Below, piece by piece: positions 52,149 to 61,145 of a stretch of 64,000 bases of DNA. Source of the stretch: Paenibacillus sp. JJ-100 (GTDB lineage Bacteria; Bacillota; Bacilli; Paenibacillales; Paenibacillaceae); contig NZ_CAOJCM010000008.1 of the NCBI RefSeq assembly GCF_948329825.1, positions 62,001 to 126,000 of the forward strand, read 5' to 3'. A program made the translations under genes and the position numbers. The notes below the pieces were generated by a model. It did not search any database. It saw only the letters and a program-made list of their open reading frames with translations, and had not been told where the DNA came from. How positions within the stretch are numbered: the first letter of the stretch is position 1; every line of letters starts with the position of its first letter.

Positions 52149-53045
52149 TCAGAGAATTCCTTCTCCCGTTGTTTTCTTCGATATATAGTTGGAACCGAGG
52201 ACAAAGATTAATCCAACAACTGCCTGGAATAAGCCTACAACCGTTGCAAGTGTATATTGGCCGGATTGTATACCCATTCTATATACGAAGGTACTAAGTA
52301 CATCGGAATATTCACGCACAGCCGTATTACCAATAACGAAAGGCCGATCAAAACCGATGCTGACCATATTTCCAAGATTAAGGATAAGCAATGTCACAAT
52401 GGTTGGTTTAATGCTTGGCAGCGTAATATGCCAGATTCTCTTCAGCCGCGTTGCGCCATCAATCTCTGCTGCCTCGAACAATTCCTTGTTCACACCGGTT
52501 AATGCAGCCAGATATAGAATGGTTCCCCACCCAGCACTTTGCCACACACCTGTGAACAGGTAGGTAACAAGCCAAGGGTTCTTTTCTGTCAAAAATGGAA
52601 TCGGATTCAAGCCCATGCTCTCCAAAAGACCGTTTACCATACCGGATTGATTGCCGAACAATTGATATACAATCCCCCCGATGATAACCCAGGAGATAAA
52701 GTGAGGAATGTACAGAATGGTCTGAGAAATTTTCTTAAACCATTTGAACCTTACTTCATAGAGCATGATGGCTAGAATAATTGGAGCAGGGAATGAAACG
52801 ATCAGATCAAGAAAATTCAGCATAAAGGTGTTGCGCAATGTAGTGTAGAAATCCGGCATTGCGAATACCTCGCGAAAAGCATCGAAACCGATCCACTCAC
52901 TACCGTTAATTCCTTGAAACAGGTTAAAGTCTTTAAAAGCGATCTGAACACCATACATTGGTCCATAACGGAAAATAATAAAATAGATAAGGGGCAGTGA
53001 AATCAGAGCATACAGTTGCCAGTATCTCTTCAAGTATGTGATCAT
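52149..53045 (-). CDS. Carbohydrate ABC transporter permease (LplB-like)
   Basis: The 298-residue protein has six membrane segments and an EAA loop (EAAEIDGATRLKRIWHITLPSIKPTIVTLLILNLG). N-terminal LISLPLIYFIIFRYGPMYGVQIAFKDF is the LplB/YtcP-type opening. GAGGAGGAG precedes the ATG at 53045. It forms the channel with the next permease. Confidence 0.95.
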   Translation of the reverse strand: MITYLKRYWQLYALISLPLIYFIIFRYGPMYGVQIAFKDFNLFQGINGSEWIGFDAFREVFAMPDFYTTLRNTFMLNFLDLIVSFPAPIILAIMLYEVRFKWFKKISQTILYIPHFISWVIIGGIVYQLFGNQSGMVNGLLESMGLNPIPFLTEKNPWLVTYLFTGVWQSAGWGTILYLAALTGVNKELFEAAEIDGATRLKRIWHITLPSIKPTIVTLLILNLGNMVSIGFDRPFVIGNTAVREYSDVLSTFVYRMGIQSGQYTLATVVGLFQAVVGLIFVLGSNYISKKTTGEGIL

Positions 53046-53076
53046 ATCTCTCTCCTCCTCACAAACGAAGAAACAC

Positions 53077-53102
53077 TGTGCCGTCGCCCAAGCGGCGGCA
53101 CA
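53077..53102 (-). other. Intercistronic hairpin between solute-binding protein and permease genes
   Basis: TGTGCCGCCGC and GCGACGGCACA pair around TTGG with one mismatch, and there is no T-run. Such hairpins after binding-protein genes often protect the upstream message and give high binding-protein levels. Confidence 0.65.
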
Positions 53103-53145
53103 GGCCCCTCGAAATACTTCGCTTTACATATTCATCGTTTCTTGT

Positions 53146-54729
53146 TTATTGCTCAGCTGCTTCCAGTTCTTTTTTCAGCTCAGCCCCACCCAAAGACATA
53201 TAGTCAGCTATTTCTTTTTCATATACAGCTTCGAATTCTTCAGGTTTAGCCATCGCTGTTTTTACGATAATTACGTCGAGTTTGTCAGTCAGAGCCGTAC
53301 TGTACTTCATCTCTGCTTGAATTGGCTTGCTGAAGACGATCGGTCCGACGGTATCTGTATTTGCAACTTCAAGTGCTTTTTTCAGAACTTCCTGGTTTGC
53401 TGGAGGGAAGCCCATAATCCATGCTTTTTCATTCATGGCTTGATCACCAAGGTTTTTACCGTTGGAGATAATTGCTGTGTCTCCTGCGTTGAATAGACGA
53501 TCTTTTGCTTCTTGAGTAGCATCTTCTTTAACAACTGGAATACCGTCTACTAGTTCATAGTTTTCGCCTTCCACACCATCATAAATGGCAGTTAGGTTAT
53601 TGTCGGACGCCATCCAGTCCAGATACTTAATAGCTTCTACTGCACGTTCGCTGCTCTTCGGAATCATGATGTACATGCCATTAGAGCCATAACGGGATTT
53701 GATATGTTTTCCATCCACATTCGAATTCGTGTACGCATCGACCGGGATCAGCTTGCTATCCGGCTTGTTCTTTTTCAACAGGTCATAGGAAGCTTCTGGC
53801 CAGAAAATCGAGTCTACATCTTCAGAGAAGAACCCGATGTTTCCGTTGGCAACATCTTTACCTTGCTGTGTTTTGTCTTTATCCAAGCTGAAGTCTTTAC
53901 TGATCAAACCTTCATTGTACAACTTGTTCAAGAACTGCATGGATTCTTTAAAGCCTTCATGTAGAGGCAACTCATAACGTTGAGCATAGGTCTTATCCCC
54001 TGCGATTGGCTTAATGAAAGAGTAGATCAGAGGCTCATAGGAAGCTGGTGCAAGCGCAAAACCCATTGGAATGTTTTGACTTCCCATATTGCCAGGGTCT
54101 TTTTCTTTGAATGCTTTCAGTGTGTTATACAACTCGTCTGTTGTCTGAGGCACTGGCAATCCCAGTTTATCTAACCAATCTTGACGAATGAAGGAACTGT
54201 AACGAGCCGTAATGGCACGTTTACCCGGAATAGCAAACTGTTGTCCCTCCACTTGGCCAAACTTTAATGTATCTTCACCCAAAAACTTTTTCAGATTCGG
54301 TCCATGCTGATCAATCAGCTCACCTACATCTGTCAAACCGCCCTGTTGTGCATAGCGGTAAAACACGCTGGAGTCATAAACGAAGACAATGTCGGGAACG
54401 TCTGAGGCACTGGCCATCAAGACATTCAACTTGGTTACTTCCTCAGAACGTTGAACAGGTACAAACTGTACATCAATGTTGTTAGGGTCACCAAAGTTCT
54501 TTTGAATCATCTGAGAGATAAAGTTATTCGAGATCGTGTACTGAGAAGGTGTTTTACCACGGTCGAAAAGCTCCACTTTTAATGTGACGCGTTTTCCATC
54601 ACCAGATGCTCCACCTTCTGCTTTGTCGTCTGCAGATGAGCACCCCGCAAGTAGTGAGACGCCCATTACTGCTGTCAGCGCCAGACTCATCAACTTCTTT
54701 AGACTCCCTTTGGTTGCTTTTCTTGTCAT
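53146..54729 (-). CDS. Solute-binding lipoprotein of the LplA/YtcQ type
   Basis: The 527-residue precursor has a lipoprotein signal (LMSLALTAVMGVSLLAGC, lipobox LAGC with Cys near 30). It is larger than MalE-type proteins and matches the YtcQ/LipO group used for oligo-uronides or other large glycans. Typical parts are SDVPDIVFVYDSSVF, FIRQDWLDKLGLPVPQTTDELYNTLKAFKEKDP and PKSSERAVEAIKYLDWMA. The ATG at 54729 is chosen since GGGG lies 9 bases before it. It opens the operon of two permeases, an isomerase and an unknown enzyme. Confidence 0.93.
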   Translation of the reverse strand: MTRKATKGSLKKLMSLALTAVMGVSLLAGCSSADDKAEGGASGDGKRVTLKVELFDRGKTPSQYTISNNFISQMIQKNFGDPNNIDVQFVPVQRSEEVTKLNVLMASASDVPDIVFVYDSSVFYRYAQQGGLTDVGELIDQHGPNLKKFLGEDTLKFGQVEGQQFAIPGKRAITARYSSFIRQDWLDKLGLPVPQTTDELYNTLKAFKEKDPGNMGSQNIPMGFALAPASYEPLIYSFIKPIAGDKTYAQRYELPLHEGFKESMQFLNKLYNEGLISKDFSLDKDKTQQGKDVANGNIGFFSEDVDSIFWPEASYDLLKKNKPDSKLIPVDAYTNSNVDGKHIKSRYGSNGMYIMIPKSSERAVEAIKYLDWMASDNNLTAIYDGVEGENYELVDGIPVVKEDATQEAKDRLFNAGDTAIISNGKNLGDQAMNEKAWIMGFPPANQEVLKKALEVANTDTVGPIVFSKPIQAEMKYSTALTDKLDVIIVKTAMAKPEEFEAVYEKEIADYMSLGGAELKKELEAAEQ

Positions 54730-54989
54730 TCTGTTCATCCCCTTTGGCTTTGCGTGAATGTTTTAAAGCTTGCTCCGAGTATTCCATACTAACGTGTGCC
54801 CTGACAATAAACTAAATTCGGCTGGGCCGGTATAAGAGTTATGGTTTGTAGAGTGTCTTATTTTCGCAGACTGCCAAAATTCTTAAAGCCGCATGGCAGC
54901 AGGCTTTATCAGACACATACCCCGTCTCCTTTAGGAGGTGATGACAAACCATTTTCTCACACTGCCTAAATTCGTATGTCACTCAACAA
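54730..54989. other. Leader region of the sugar operon
   Basis: This is part of a 440-base gap. No gene is supported. Around 54934 an AGGAGGTGAT stretch matches the anti-Shine-Dalgarno perfectly on the plus strand but is too close to its ATG to serve a usual start. The operon promoter must be here, but no pair of elements stands out. Confidence 0.5.
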
Positions 54990-55003
54990 TCGAAGCGCTT
55001 TCA
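54990..55003 (-). promoter_or_regulatory. Catabolite-responsive element (cre)-like site
   Basis: On the minus strand the 14 bases are TGAAAGCGCTTCGA, which match the CcpA consensus TGAAANCGNTNNCA at all but one or two positions and are nearly palindromic. It lies about 260 bases before the solute-binding protein start, upstream of the operon. CcpA repression when preferred sugars are present is the expected meaning. Confidence 0.65.
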
Positions 55004-55015
55004 TTTTGATTTTTA

Positions 55016-55092
55016 AAAAATACAAACAGGGTGAATTACAACAGAAGATATCCACCCTCAATGATGGGGACATACAACTTGAATTCACCCTG
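55016..55092 (-). terminator. Terminator after the AraC-type regulator, long inverted repeat
   Basis: CAGGGTGAATT at 55027-55037 pairs with AATTCACCCTG at 55082-55092. The loop holds a second CCACCCTCA/TGATGGGG-like stem. On the minus strand TTTGTATTTTTT follows, so it can act as terminator of the regulator gene. Confidence 0.7.
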
Positions 55093-55169
55093 ATGATATA
55101 CCTTATTCTGTCATGCATGTACGCTAATAGAACACATATTCAAAATGGTATCATCGCGTAAGCACAAAC

Positions 55170-57434
55170 TCATGATTCTTCCGAGGCTTTTTGATCTCTT
55201 TTCATCCGGCGGAAATCTCCAGGTGTAATGCCCCTGACCCGTTTGAATACACGCCCAAGGGTGATCCCGTTTGCATAGCCAACTTTCAAAGCTATATCTT
55301 GTAAAGATTGATCTGTATGGAGCAATAGCTTCTCCGTTTCTTTCATCCTCAGTTCCGTCACAAAGTCCACAAACTTCATGTTGAACTCCGTCTTGAATAG
55401 GTAACTGGCATGTTTGCCCGAGATCTGAAAGCGGTCACTCAGATGTTTAAGGGAAAGATCCGGATTCGTAAACTGCTCCTCAATATACTTTTTCATTTCA
55501 TTAACCATCGCTTTGTAGCTCTTTGTTTCCGTAACAGCAACGTATGTCCGGAACAGATCGGTAAGAATATCAGACAACATGGCCTTAACATCGTCTAACG
55601 ACTCTGCTTCTTCCATTGCATTCAGCCAATGGTTTATGTTTTCTTCTGACAGTTCGTTCTGTAGATCTTCTGACATCATCGAGACTTCTCTGCTAAGCAT
55701 CTGAAGCATGGCCTGAATCAGGGAACGAATCTCATCATCAGGCAGCTTATTTCGCTCGAACTCCTCAAATATATTCTCAAGTTGCTCTCTCCACTGTCCG
55801 CTCGACATTCTGAACCGTTTGACAAAGTCAGCTATCATCTGCAAATACGTATAGGTTTCCAGCAATGGATGCTGCATTTCACTTGCTTCCGCTTCACCTA
55901 CATCACCATTCATTAACCACTTCCGCTGCATCACCGCTTCAGCGGCTGCAAACGATTGATGGATTGCACCAATCCCGTCGGCAATAGACCCTATGCCAAA
56001 GCTGAGGGAAATTCGAAGATTCTGCTCTACCCAGGACTTGCATTCCTCAGCCACAACCCGAATCTGTTTAGATAGTTCCTGGCCATGCTGTCCATCTTCC
56101 TTCGAAAAGAAAAGAATAGCAATGCGATCAGCACTGATCCATTCTGTCCAGCACTGTACTTTTGTATCCCTGGACAGCTCCTGGAGTACATTCATTAGTG
56201 CAAATTTCAGTGTATTTTGCTCTCCTCTGGTGAACTTCTCCTGAAACCCTTTCTCATAACGGTTAATGTCTCCAACAGCTACAATAAAGCGGGAAGATTC
56301 ATGAGCACCATCAAATGGAGAGATTTCATATAACTGTCCAGCCGGATTGTCCACATGCTCCCCGTGCAGTAACGCGCTAAACAGCTTGCTTCGTTGCATC
56401 AGCATGTTTTCACGGCTTTTTTTGTCATAATCCATCATGTGATTAATCAGATTTTCAAGTACACCATCAATCATCTTCATCTCATCCATACGTGCACCTG
56501 ATTGTTCAAACGCTCGAATCTGTTGGGATTCAATCCGGTTCATAATGATCTCAATTGGCTTATAATTTCGCCGGGTAACATACACGATATAAATGATTGC
56601 GCAGATCACCGTCAAGACGGCAATGAATACCCAGACATAAGAAACAACAGATACCCAACCGAACAGATTCCCGGCCTTGATACCGCTAGTAATAGTCCAG
56701 CCCAATCGTTCCAAAGGTAATTCATTTAACTTCGTACCGTTGACAGCACTCTCCCTGTCAGAATGAGCATCATAAACGATATTGCCCTCCTGATCGCTTA
56801 TCGTCAGGAAAGAGAGCTTCCCACTGACCATACTATCCACGCTCTGCTTAATACTGCTCATCTTGATATTGATGACTAATATACCCTCTGAACCAAAAGG
56901 CAAGGGCATGTCTTTATTAACCGTCAACACTTGTACAGGCGTCCTCTGCACATCATCCCATTCAATCTCTCGAACAGGCTGCCAGCCTTGACCTTTATTG
57001 CCGTTTACGGTCTGTTCAATCCACGACTTATCTCCAAAACTATCCACTTCCCTTGATCCGCTTACCGTTATAACCCGTTGTTGCTGCTTATCATAGAGAT
57101 ATATGGAATGAATCCATGAAGAAGAATTCATCATTTCACGCAAATTTTCAGCAATAGTATACACCGTATCCGAGTTATTCCGATTATTGTGGTTGAAATA
57201 TAGTCTGTAGGCTTGTTCATATTGCACTTTTTCGGTTACTGCCAGCTCAATATCTCGGATTGTATGATCCAGTGTAGTTACCAGATAACTCGAAGAGATC
57301 CGATCAGCCTTCCGGGTTTCCTCTCTGGAGATATCATTGATAAAAACCAAAGCAATAAAGATGAGTATGGTCATTGTAAAGAAAAATATAGGAAAGTACG
57401 AAAAGAGTAGCCGATAATACCAGGTGCGCGACAA
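55170..57434 (-). CDS. Membrane-bound AraC-family transcriptional regulator (YtdP/YesS-like)
   Basis: This 754-residue one-component sensor has a membrane segment near residues 10-38 (YFPIFFFTMTILIFIALVF), an extracellular Cache-like domain to about residue 265, a second membrane segment (VSYVWVFIAVLTVICAIIYIVYV), a long cytoplasmic linker, and C-terminal AraC helix-turn-helix motifs (LSLKHLSDRFQISGKHASYLFKTEFNMKFVDFV and the second one with LGRVFKRVRGITPGDFRR). It is expected to sense a sugar outside and switch on the adjacent transporter genes. The start is a TTG at 57434, preceded by GAGGAG at good spacing; no ATG fits. Confidence 0.88.
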   Translation of the reverse strand: MSRTWYYRLLFSYFPIFFFTMTILIFIALVFINDISREETRKADRISSSYLVTTLDHTIRDIELAVTEKVQYEQAYRLYFNHNNRNNSDTVYTIAENLREMMNSSSWIHSIYLYDKQQQRVITVSGSREVDSFGDKSWIEQTVNGNKGQGWQPVREIEWDDVQRTPVQVLTVNKDMPLPFGSEGILVINIKMSSIKQSVDSMVSGKLSFLTISDQEGNIVYDAHSDRESAVNGTKLNELPLERLGWTITSGIKAGNLFGWVSVVSYVWVFIAVLTVICAIIYIVYVTRRNYKPIEIIMNRIESQQIRAFEQSGARMDEMKMIDGVLENLINHMMDYDKKSRENMLMQRSKLFSALLHGEHVDNPAGQLYEISPFDGAHESSRFIVAVGDINRYEKGFQEKFTRGEQNTLKFALMNVLQELSRDTKVQCWTEWISADRIAILFFSKEDGQHGQELSKQIRVVAEECKSWVEQNLRISLSFGIGSIADGIGAIHQSFAAAEAVMQRKWLMNGDVGEAEASEMQHPLLETYTYLQMIADFVKRFRMSSGQWREQLENIFEEFERNKLPDDEIRSLIQAMLQMLSREVSMMSEDLQNELSEENINHWLNAMEEAESLDDVKAMLSDILTDLFRTYVAVTETKSYKAMVNEMKKYIEEQFTNPDLSLKHLSDRFQISGKHASYLFKTEFNMKFVDFVTELRMKETEKLLLHTDQSLQDIALKVGYANGITLGRVFKRVRGITPGDFRRMKRDQKASEES

Positions 57435-57625
57435 TAGACCCCACTCCTCACTCCACGATGCCAATGTCCATTAGCCGTGATTCTATTGTTTAGTGTCCCC
57501 AACCAATCTTCCACGCTTATGCATATAAAAGCGCTATCATTTCTTGTTTTATGTTATTATAGCACATGCTCTCGAACAGCAAAGCACGGAATTGTAATTG
57601 GATTCATAGGGTCAAAACAAAAACA

Positions 57626-57656
57626 CCGTGCTGAGCAAAACACACTCAGACACGGG
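57626..57656 (-). terminator. prs (end of his operon) terminator
   Basis: On the minus strand CCGTGTCTGAG and CTCAGCACGG pair with one mismatch, followed by TGTTTTTGTTTTG. It lies about 50 bases after the prs stop codon. Confidence 0.8.
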
Positions 57657-57705
57657 AATTGGAAGAGAGCTGGCTATGAAACGCCAGGTAATATGCGAAA
57701 TTAGA

Positions 57706-58653
57706 TTAGATACCTGAATCCTTAAAGAGCGTAGCCATAGAGCCACCATCGACAATAATGCGAATGGCTCGTGATAACATCGGTGCTACAGGTAACACTC
57801 TAAAGCATTCGGGGTGATCCTCTGGCAGCGCAATAGAGTCTGTTACCACCACTTCGGTAATCGATGGATGATTTAATTTGCTTACTGCCCCATCGGAGAA
57901 CAAGCCGTGAGTCGCGCAAACATATGCGTTCTCTGCACCCCGTTCTTTCAAGCTCTCCACAACGTTCACAATGGTTGTACCAGTATCGATCAGATCCTCA
58001 ATAATAATTGGGGTTCGTCCCTCAACGTCACCAATGACATGCGTGATGATTGATTCGTTATGACTTGGGCGTTTCTTGATCATAATTGCAAAAGGGGAAT
58101 CCAGACGATTCGCCAGCTTCTCCGCCATAGATGCCCGTCCAGCATCAGGAGAAACCACTACAGGATTTTTGATCCCCTTGCTGAGCAGATACTCACTGAT
58201 CAAGTCCAATGAGGTCATGTGGTCCACTGGTATGTTGAAAAAGCCTTGAATAGCCGCTGCATGCAGATCAATTGTAACAACTCGGCTTGCTCCAGCTGTC
58301 GTTAATACATCTGCAACCATCTTGGCCGAGATGGGCTCACGCGGAGCTGACTTCCGTTCTTGACGAGCATAACCGTAATACGGAACAATGATATTCACCG
58401 TGCGTGCAGAAGCCCGTTTTGCCGCATCAATCATAACCAGCAGTTCAACAAACAGCTCATTAATGGGATGAGACAAAGATTGTACTAGAAACACATCACA
58501 ATTACGGATCGTTTCCTCGTAATGAACGTATATTTCTCCGCTCTTGAACCGGGATAGTTTAATCTTGCCCAGTTGTACGCCAAGCTTATCACAGACCTGT
58601 TCTGCAAGCTTAGGGTTAGACGAACCGGAAAAAATACGTAACGAATGCTGCAT
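57706..58653 (-). CDS. prs: Ribose-phosphate pyrophosphokinase, divergent form
   Basis: The 315-residue enzyme makes PRPP from ribose-5-phosphate and ATP. NIIVPYYGYARQERKSAPREPISAK and the PRPP loop IIIEDLIDTGTTIVNVVESL identify the family. Several normally constant stretches differ: RFKSGE for RFSDGE, VVSPDAGRASMAEKLANRL for VSPDHGGVTRARKLADRL, and DTGTT for DTAGT. It therefore looks like a second, specialised paralogue rather than the housekeeping enzyme. The ATG at 58653 has GGGAGGG before it; an in-frame ATG further up would translate that site. It sits at the end of the his operon, where PRPP is the first substrate. Confidence 0.88.
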   Translation of the reverse strand: MQHSLRIFSGSSNPKLAEQVCDKLGVQLGKIKLSRFKSGEIYVHYEETIRNCDVFLVQSLSHPINELFVELLVMIDAAKRASARTVNIIVPYYGYARQERKSAPREPISAKMVADVLTTAGASRVVTIDLHAAAIQGFFNIPVDHMTSLDLISEYLLSKGIKNPVVVSPDAGRASMAEKLANRLDSPFAIMIKKRPSHNESIITHVIGDVEGRTPIIIEDLIDTGTTIVNVVESLKERGAENAYVCATHGLFSDGAVSKLNHPSITEVVVTDSIALPEDHPECFRVLPVAPMLSRAIRIIVDGGSMATLFKDSGI

Positions 58654-58703
58654 AATACCCTCCCACGGGTTATCCCCCATCATAATTCCTTTATATAGTT
58701 AAA

Positions 58704-58729
58704 TTGGACCATCTATTTGGATGATCCAA
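58704..58729 (-). other. Hairpin between hisJ and prs
   Basis: TTGGATCATC and GATGGTCCAA pair with one G-T pair around CAAATA. Only a weak T-run follows, so it could be a partial terminator or stabiliser that sets prs levels apart from the his genes. Confidence 0.55.
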
Positions 58730-58757
58730 CTTGTATAAAAGGTTCATTCTTCCCCTA

Positions 58758-59597
58758 TTATACTTCACTATTGTCTACATTTAAAGGAATGAACAAACGC
58801 TGGCGGCCTTCAAAAACAGCCACTTCCTTACAGCCAATTTCGTGTAACAATGCCTCTGCCTCAGACAGACCATCGCCCAGTTTCATCGGATCATGTGCAT
58901 CGGAGCCCATCGTAAGCGGAATGCCTAATCGAATCGCTTCGGTTAGCATTCTCCGGCTTGGAAACATCTCCGCACAAGGCTTGGATAAACCAGAAGCATT
59001 CAGCTCCATCGCACAGCCACTTTTCGCGATAGCTTGCAAAGCCGCATTCTCCAGTGCCAAGCGGTCTTCTGTCTGCTCAGGTGAAGGCACATAGCCAAAA
59101 CGTTTAATGACGTCTGCATGTCCGATAATATCGTACATGCCTGTACCTGCTGCTTTGCTAACCGCATCATAATACTGACGATATACTTCTAGGACGTCTT
59201 TGCCCTCCCAATGGTGGGTCTGCCGGAAATCAGTAATATCCCATTCGCCAAGAAAATGCACGGATCCAATGACGTAATCCCATGGATAACGCTCAATAAT
59301 CGAACGAATTTCTGTTTCCCATCCTTCAATATAATCACCTTCAAGACCTACACGCACTTCAATCTGTCCGCGATAACGCTCCTTCAAGGTGAAACATTCC
59401 TCAACATATCGTGGCAGCTCATCCATAGACATAGCCATCTCCGGATAATACTGATCCGGGTCTACATGCAGCAAGGGCATATGATCGGATAATCCAATCT
59501 GGGACAGTCCGATCTCGATCCCCCGCTGTACATATTCCTCCAGCTTGCCAACAGCATGCCCGCAGCGCTCATGATGGGTGTGATAGTCTATACGCAT
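58758..59597 (-). CDS. hisJ: Histidinol-phosphatase, PHP family
   Basis: The 279-residue enzyme removes phosphate from histidinol phosphate. MRIDYHTHHERCGHA carries the N-terminal HxH metal site; further ligands are in GLSDHMPLL, VIGSVHFLGEWDI, DIIGHADVI, and near the C-terminus MGSDAHDP. AGGAGG lies before the ATG at 59597. It is 12 bases downstream of hisIE. Confidence 0.95.
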   Translation of the reverse strand: MRIDYHTHHERCGHAVGKLEEYVQRGIEIGLSQIGLSDHMPLLHVDPDQYYPEMAMSMDELPRYVEECFTLKERYRGQIEVRVGLEGDYIEGWETEIRSIIERYPWDYVIGSVHFLGEWDITDFRQTHHWEGKDVLEVYRQYYDAVSKAAGTGMYDIIGHADVIKRFGYVPSPEQTEDRLALENAALQAIAKSGCAMELNASGLSKPCAEMFPSRRMLTEAIRLGIPLTMGSDAHDPMKLGDGLSEAEALLHEIGCKEVAVFEGRQRLFIPLNVDNSEV

Positions 59598-59609
59598 TCA
59601 GCACGCCTC

Positions 59610-60362
59610 CTAATCCCGGCGTGGCCGTTCGTGACGGCGACTCAGTTCAGACATGATATCATCCAGCGGCAATTTGCGCTCTTGCAACAGCACGAGCAGA
59701 TGGTACATCAAGTCGCTCACTTCAAGACGAAGCTCATCATTGTCTTTGTTTTTCGCAGCAATAATTGTCTCGGAGGCTTCCTCGCCGATCTTCTTGAGAA
59801 TCTTATCGACCCCTTTATCAAACAGATACGTAGTATATGCACCTTCCGGACGCTCGCGTTCACGCTCAGCAATGACAGATTCGAGTTCAGCCAGCACCTC
59901 AAAGCGGCCCTCAGCGCTAGATGACGAGGAAGAGCGTGTATCAGAGTCTGCTGTGCTTCTTGCTTCTTCTTTGATGTCTTGTTCTGCTCCATTGGCTGGT
60001 AAACCTATAATTTCATTGTGGAAACAGGTAACCGCACCCGTATGACAAGCCGGCCCCTTCGGTTTCACTTCAACCAACAGCGTATCGCCGTCACAATCGT
60101 ATTTCAAAGATACGATCTGCTGTACATTGCCCGATGTTTTCCCTTTATGCCACAGCTCCTGACGCGAGCGCGACCAGAACCAGGTTTCCCCGGATTCAAG
60201 TGACAGTTTCAAGGATTCACGATTCATATATGCCATCATCAATACTTCACGGGTATCCACATCCTGTACAATCGCAGGAACCAGCCCTTCATTCCAGCGG
60301 ATGTGCTCCACAACCTGCTCTAAGGAGAGCTGTTCCTTGATCTCATCACTTACTTTAGTCAC
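59610..60362 (-). CDS. hisIE: Bifunctional phosphoribosyl-AMP cyclohydrolase / phosphoribosyl-ATP pyrophosphatase
   Basis: The 250-residue protein fuses two steps of the pathway. The N-terminal HisI domain (about 1-120) has FWSRSRQELWHKGKTSGN and the metal-binding CDGD and ACHTGAVTCF. The C-terminal HisE domain (about 160-245) has EGAYTTYLFDKG, KKIGEEASETIIAAKN and LRLEVSDLMYHLLVLL. Between them is a linker of some 40 residues rich in Ser, Asp and Glu, longer than usual. The start is a GTG at 60362 overlapping the hisF stop by 8 bases. Confidence 0.95.
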   Translation of the reverse strand: MTKVSDEIKEQLSLEQVVEHIRWNEGLVPAIVQDVDTREVLMMAYMNRESLKLSLESGETWFWSRSRQELWHKGKTSGNVQQIVSLKYDCDGDTLLVEVKPKGPACHTGAVTCFHNEIIGLPANGAEQDIKEEARSTADSDTRSSSSSSAEGRFEVLAELESVIAERERERPEGAYTTYLFDKGVDKILKKIGEEASETIIAAKNKDNDELRLEVSDLMYHLLVLLQERKLPLDDIMSELSRRHERPRRD

Positions 60363-61116
60363 GGATCTCCACCCCTTGCTCTCTTAATTGTTGTTTTAAT
60401 GCCGGTATAGCAATCTCTTTATAGTGAAAAATGGTTGCCGCAAGACCTGCATCGGCTTTCCCTGTAGTGAATACATCGTAAAAGTCAGATTCCTTGCCTG
60501 CACCACCTGAGGCAATGACCGGAATACGTACCGACTCTGAAACAGCAGCAGTCAGTTTCAGATCAAAACCGTCTTTGGTACCATCTGCATCCATACTCGT
60601 CAGCAAGATTTCCCCTGCGCCTAGTTCCTCGGCCTGCTTGACCCATTCCAATGCCTTGATACCTGATGGTTTCCGCCCGCCATGCGTGTACACTTCCCAC
60701 TCACCCCAAGCCTCGTTATACTTGGCATCAATGGCAACCACGATACATTGCGAGCCAAAGCGACGTGCCCCATCGGCAATGATCTGGGGGTTAAGAACCG
60801 CAGCAGTATTGACCGCAATTTTGTCTGCACCTGCACGCAAAATCCGCTTCATGTCTTCTACTTTGGAGATGCCGCCGCCTACCGTAAAGGGAATGGCAAT
60901 CTCACCCGCCGTCTGTCTTACCACTTCCTCCATCGTTTCGCGACCTTCCACCGAAGCGGAGATATCGAGAAATACGAGTTCATCCGCGCCTTCGCGGTCG
61001 TACAGAGCCGCCAGCTCTACCGGATCACCCGCATCGCGGAGATTGACGAAGTTCACGCCTTTTACGACCCGGCCGTCCTTTACGTCCAGACAGGGAATGA
61101 TTCTTTTTGCCAGCAT
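60355..61116 (-). CDS. hisF: Imidazole glycerol phosphate synthase cyclase subunit
   Basis: The 253-residue TIM-barrel subunit works with HisH to make IGP and AICAR. LAKRIIPCLDVKDGRVVKG holds the first catalytic Asp, LLTSMDADGTKDGFD the second, and IPVIASGGAGKESDF is a phosphate loop. GAGGAAGAGG precedes the ATG. It follows hisA by 29 bases. Confidence 0.98.
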   Translation of the reverse strand: MLAKRIIPCLDVKDGRVVKGVNFVNLRDAGDPVELAALYDREGADELVFLDISASVEGRETMEEVVRQTAGEIAIPFTVGGGISKVEDMKRILRAGADKIAVNTAAVLNPQIIADGARRFGSQCIVVAIDAKYNEAWGEWEVYTHGGRKPSGIKALEWVKQAEELGAGEILLTSMDADGTKDGFDLKLTAAVSESVRIPVIASGGAGKESDFYDVFTTGKADAGLAATIFHYKEIAIPALKQQLREQGVEIRD

Positions 61117-61145
61117 GCTGCCTCTTCCTCTCTACTGATTATCCG

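Noticed and set aside
54930..55006. Small frame after a perfect AGGAGGTGAT at 54934
   Set aside because: The ATG is only 2 bases from the ribosome site, the 22-codon product has no features, and it runs across the cre-like site.
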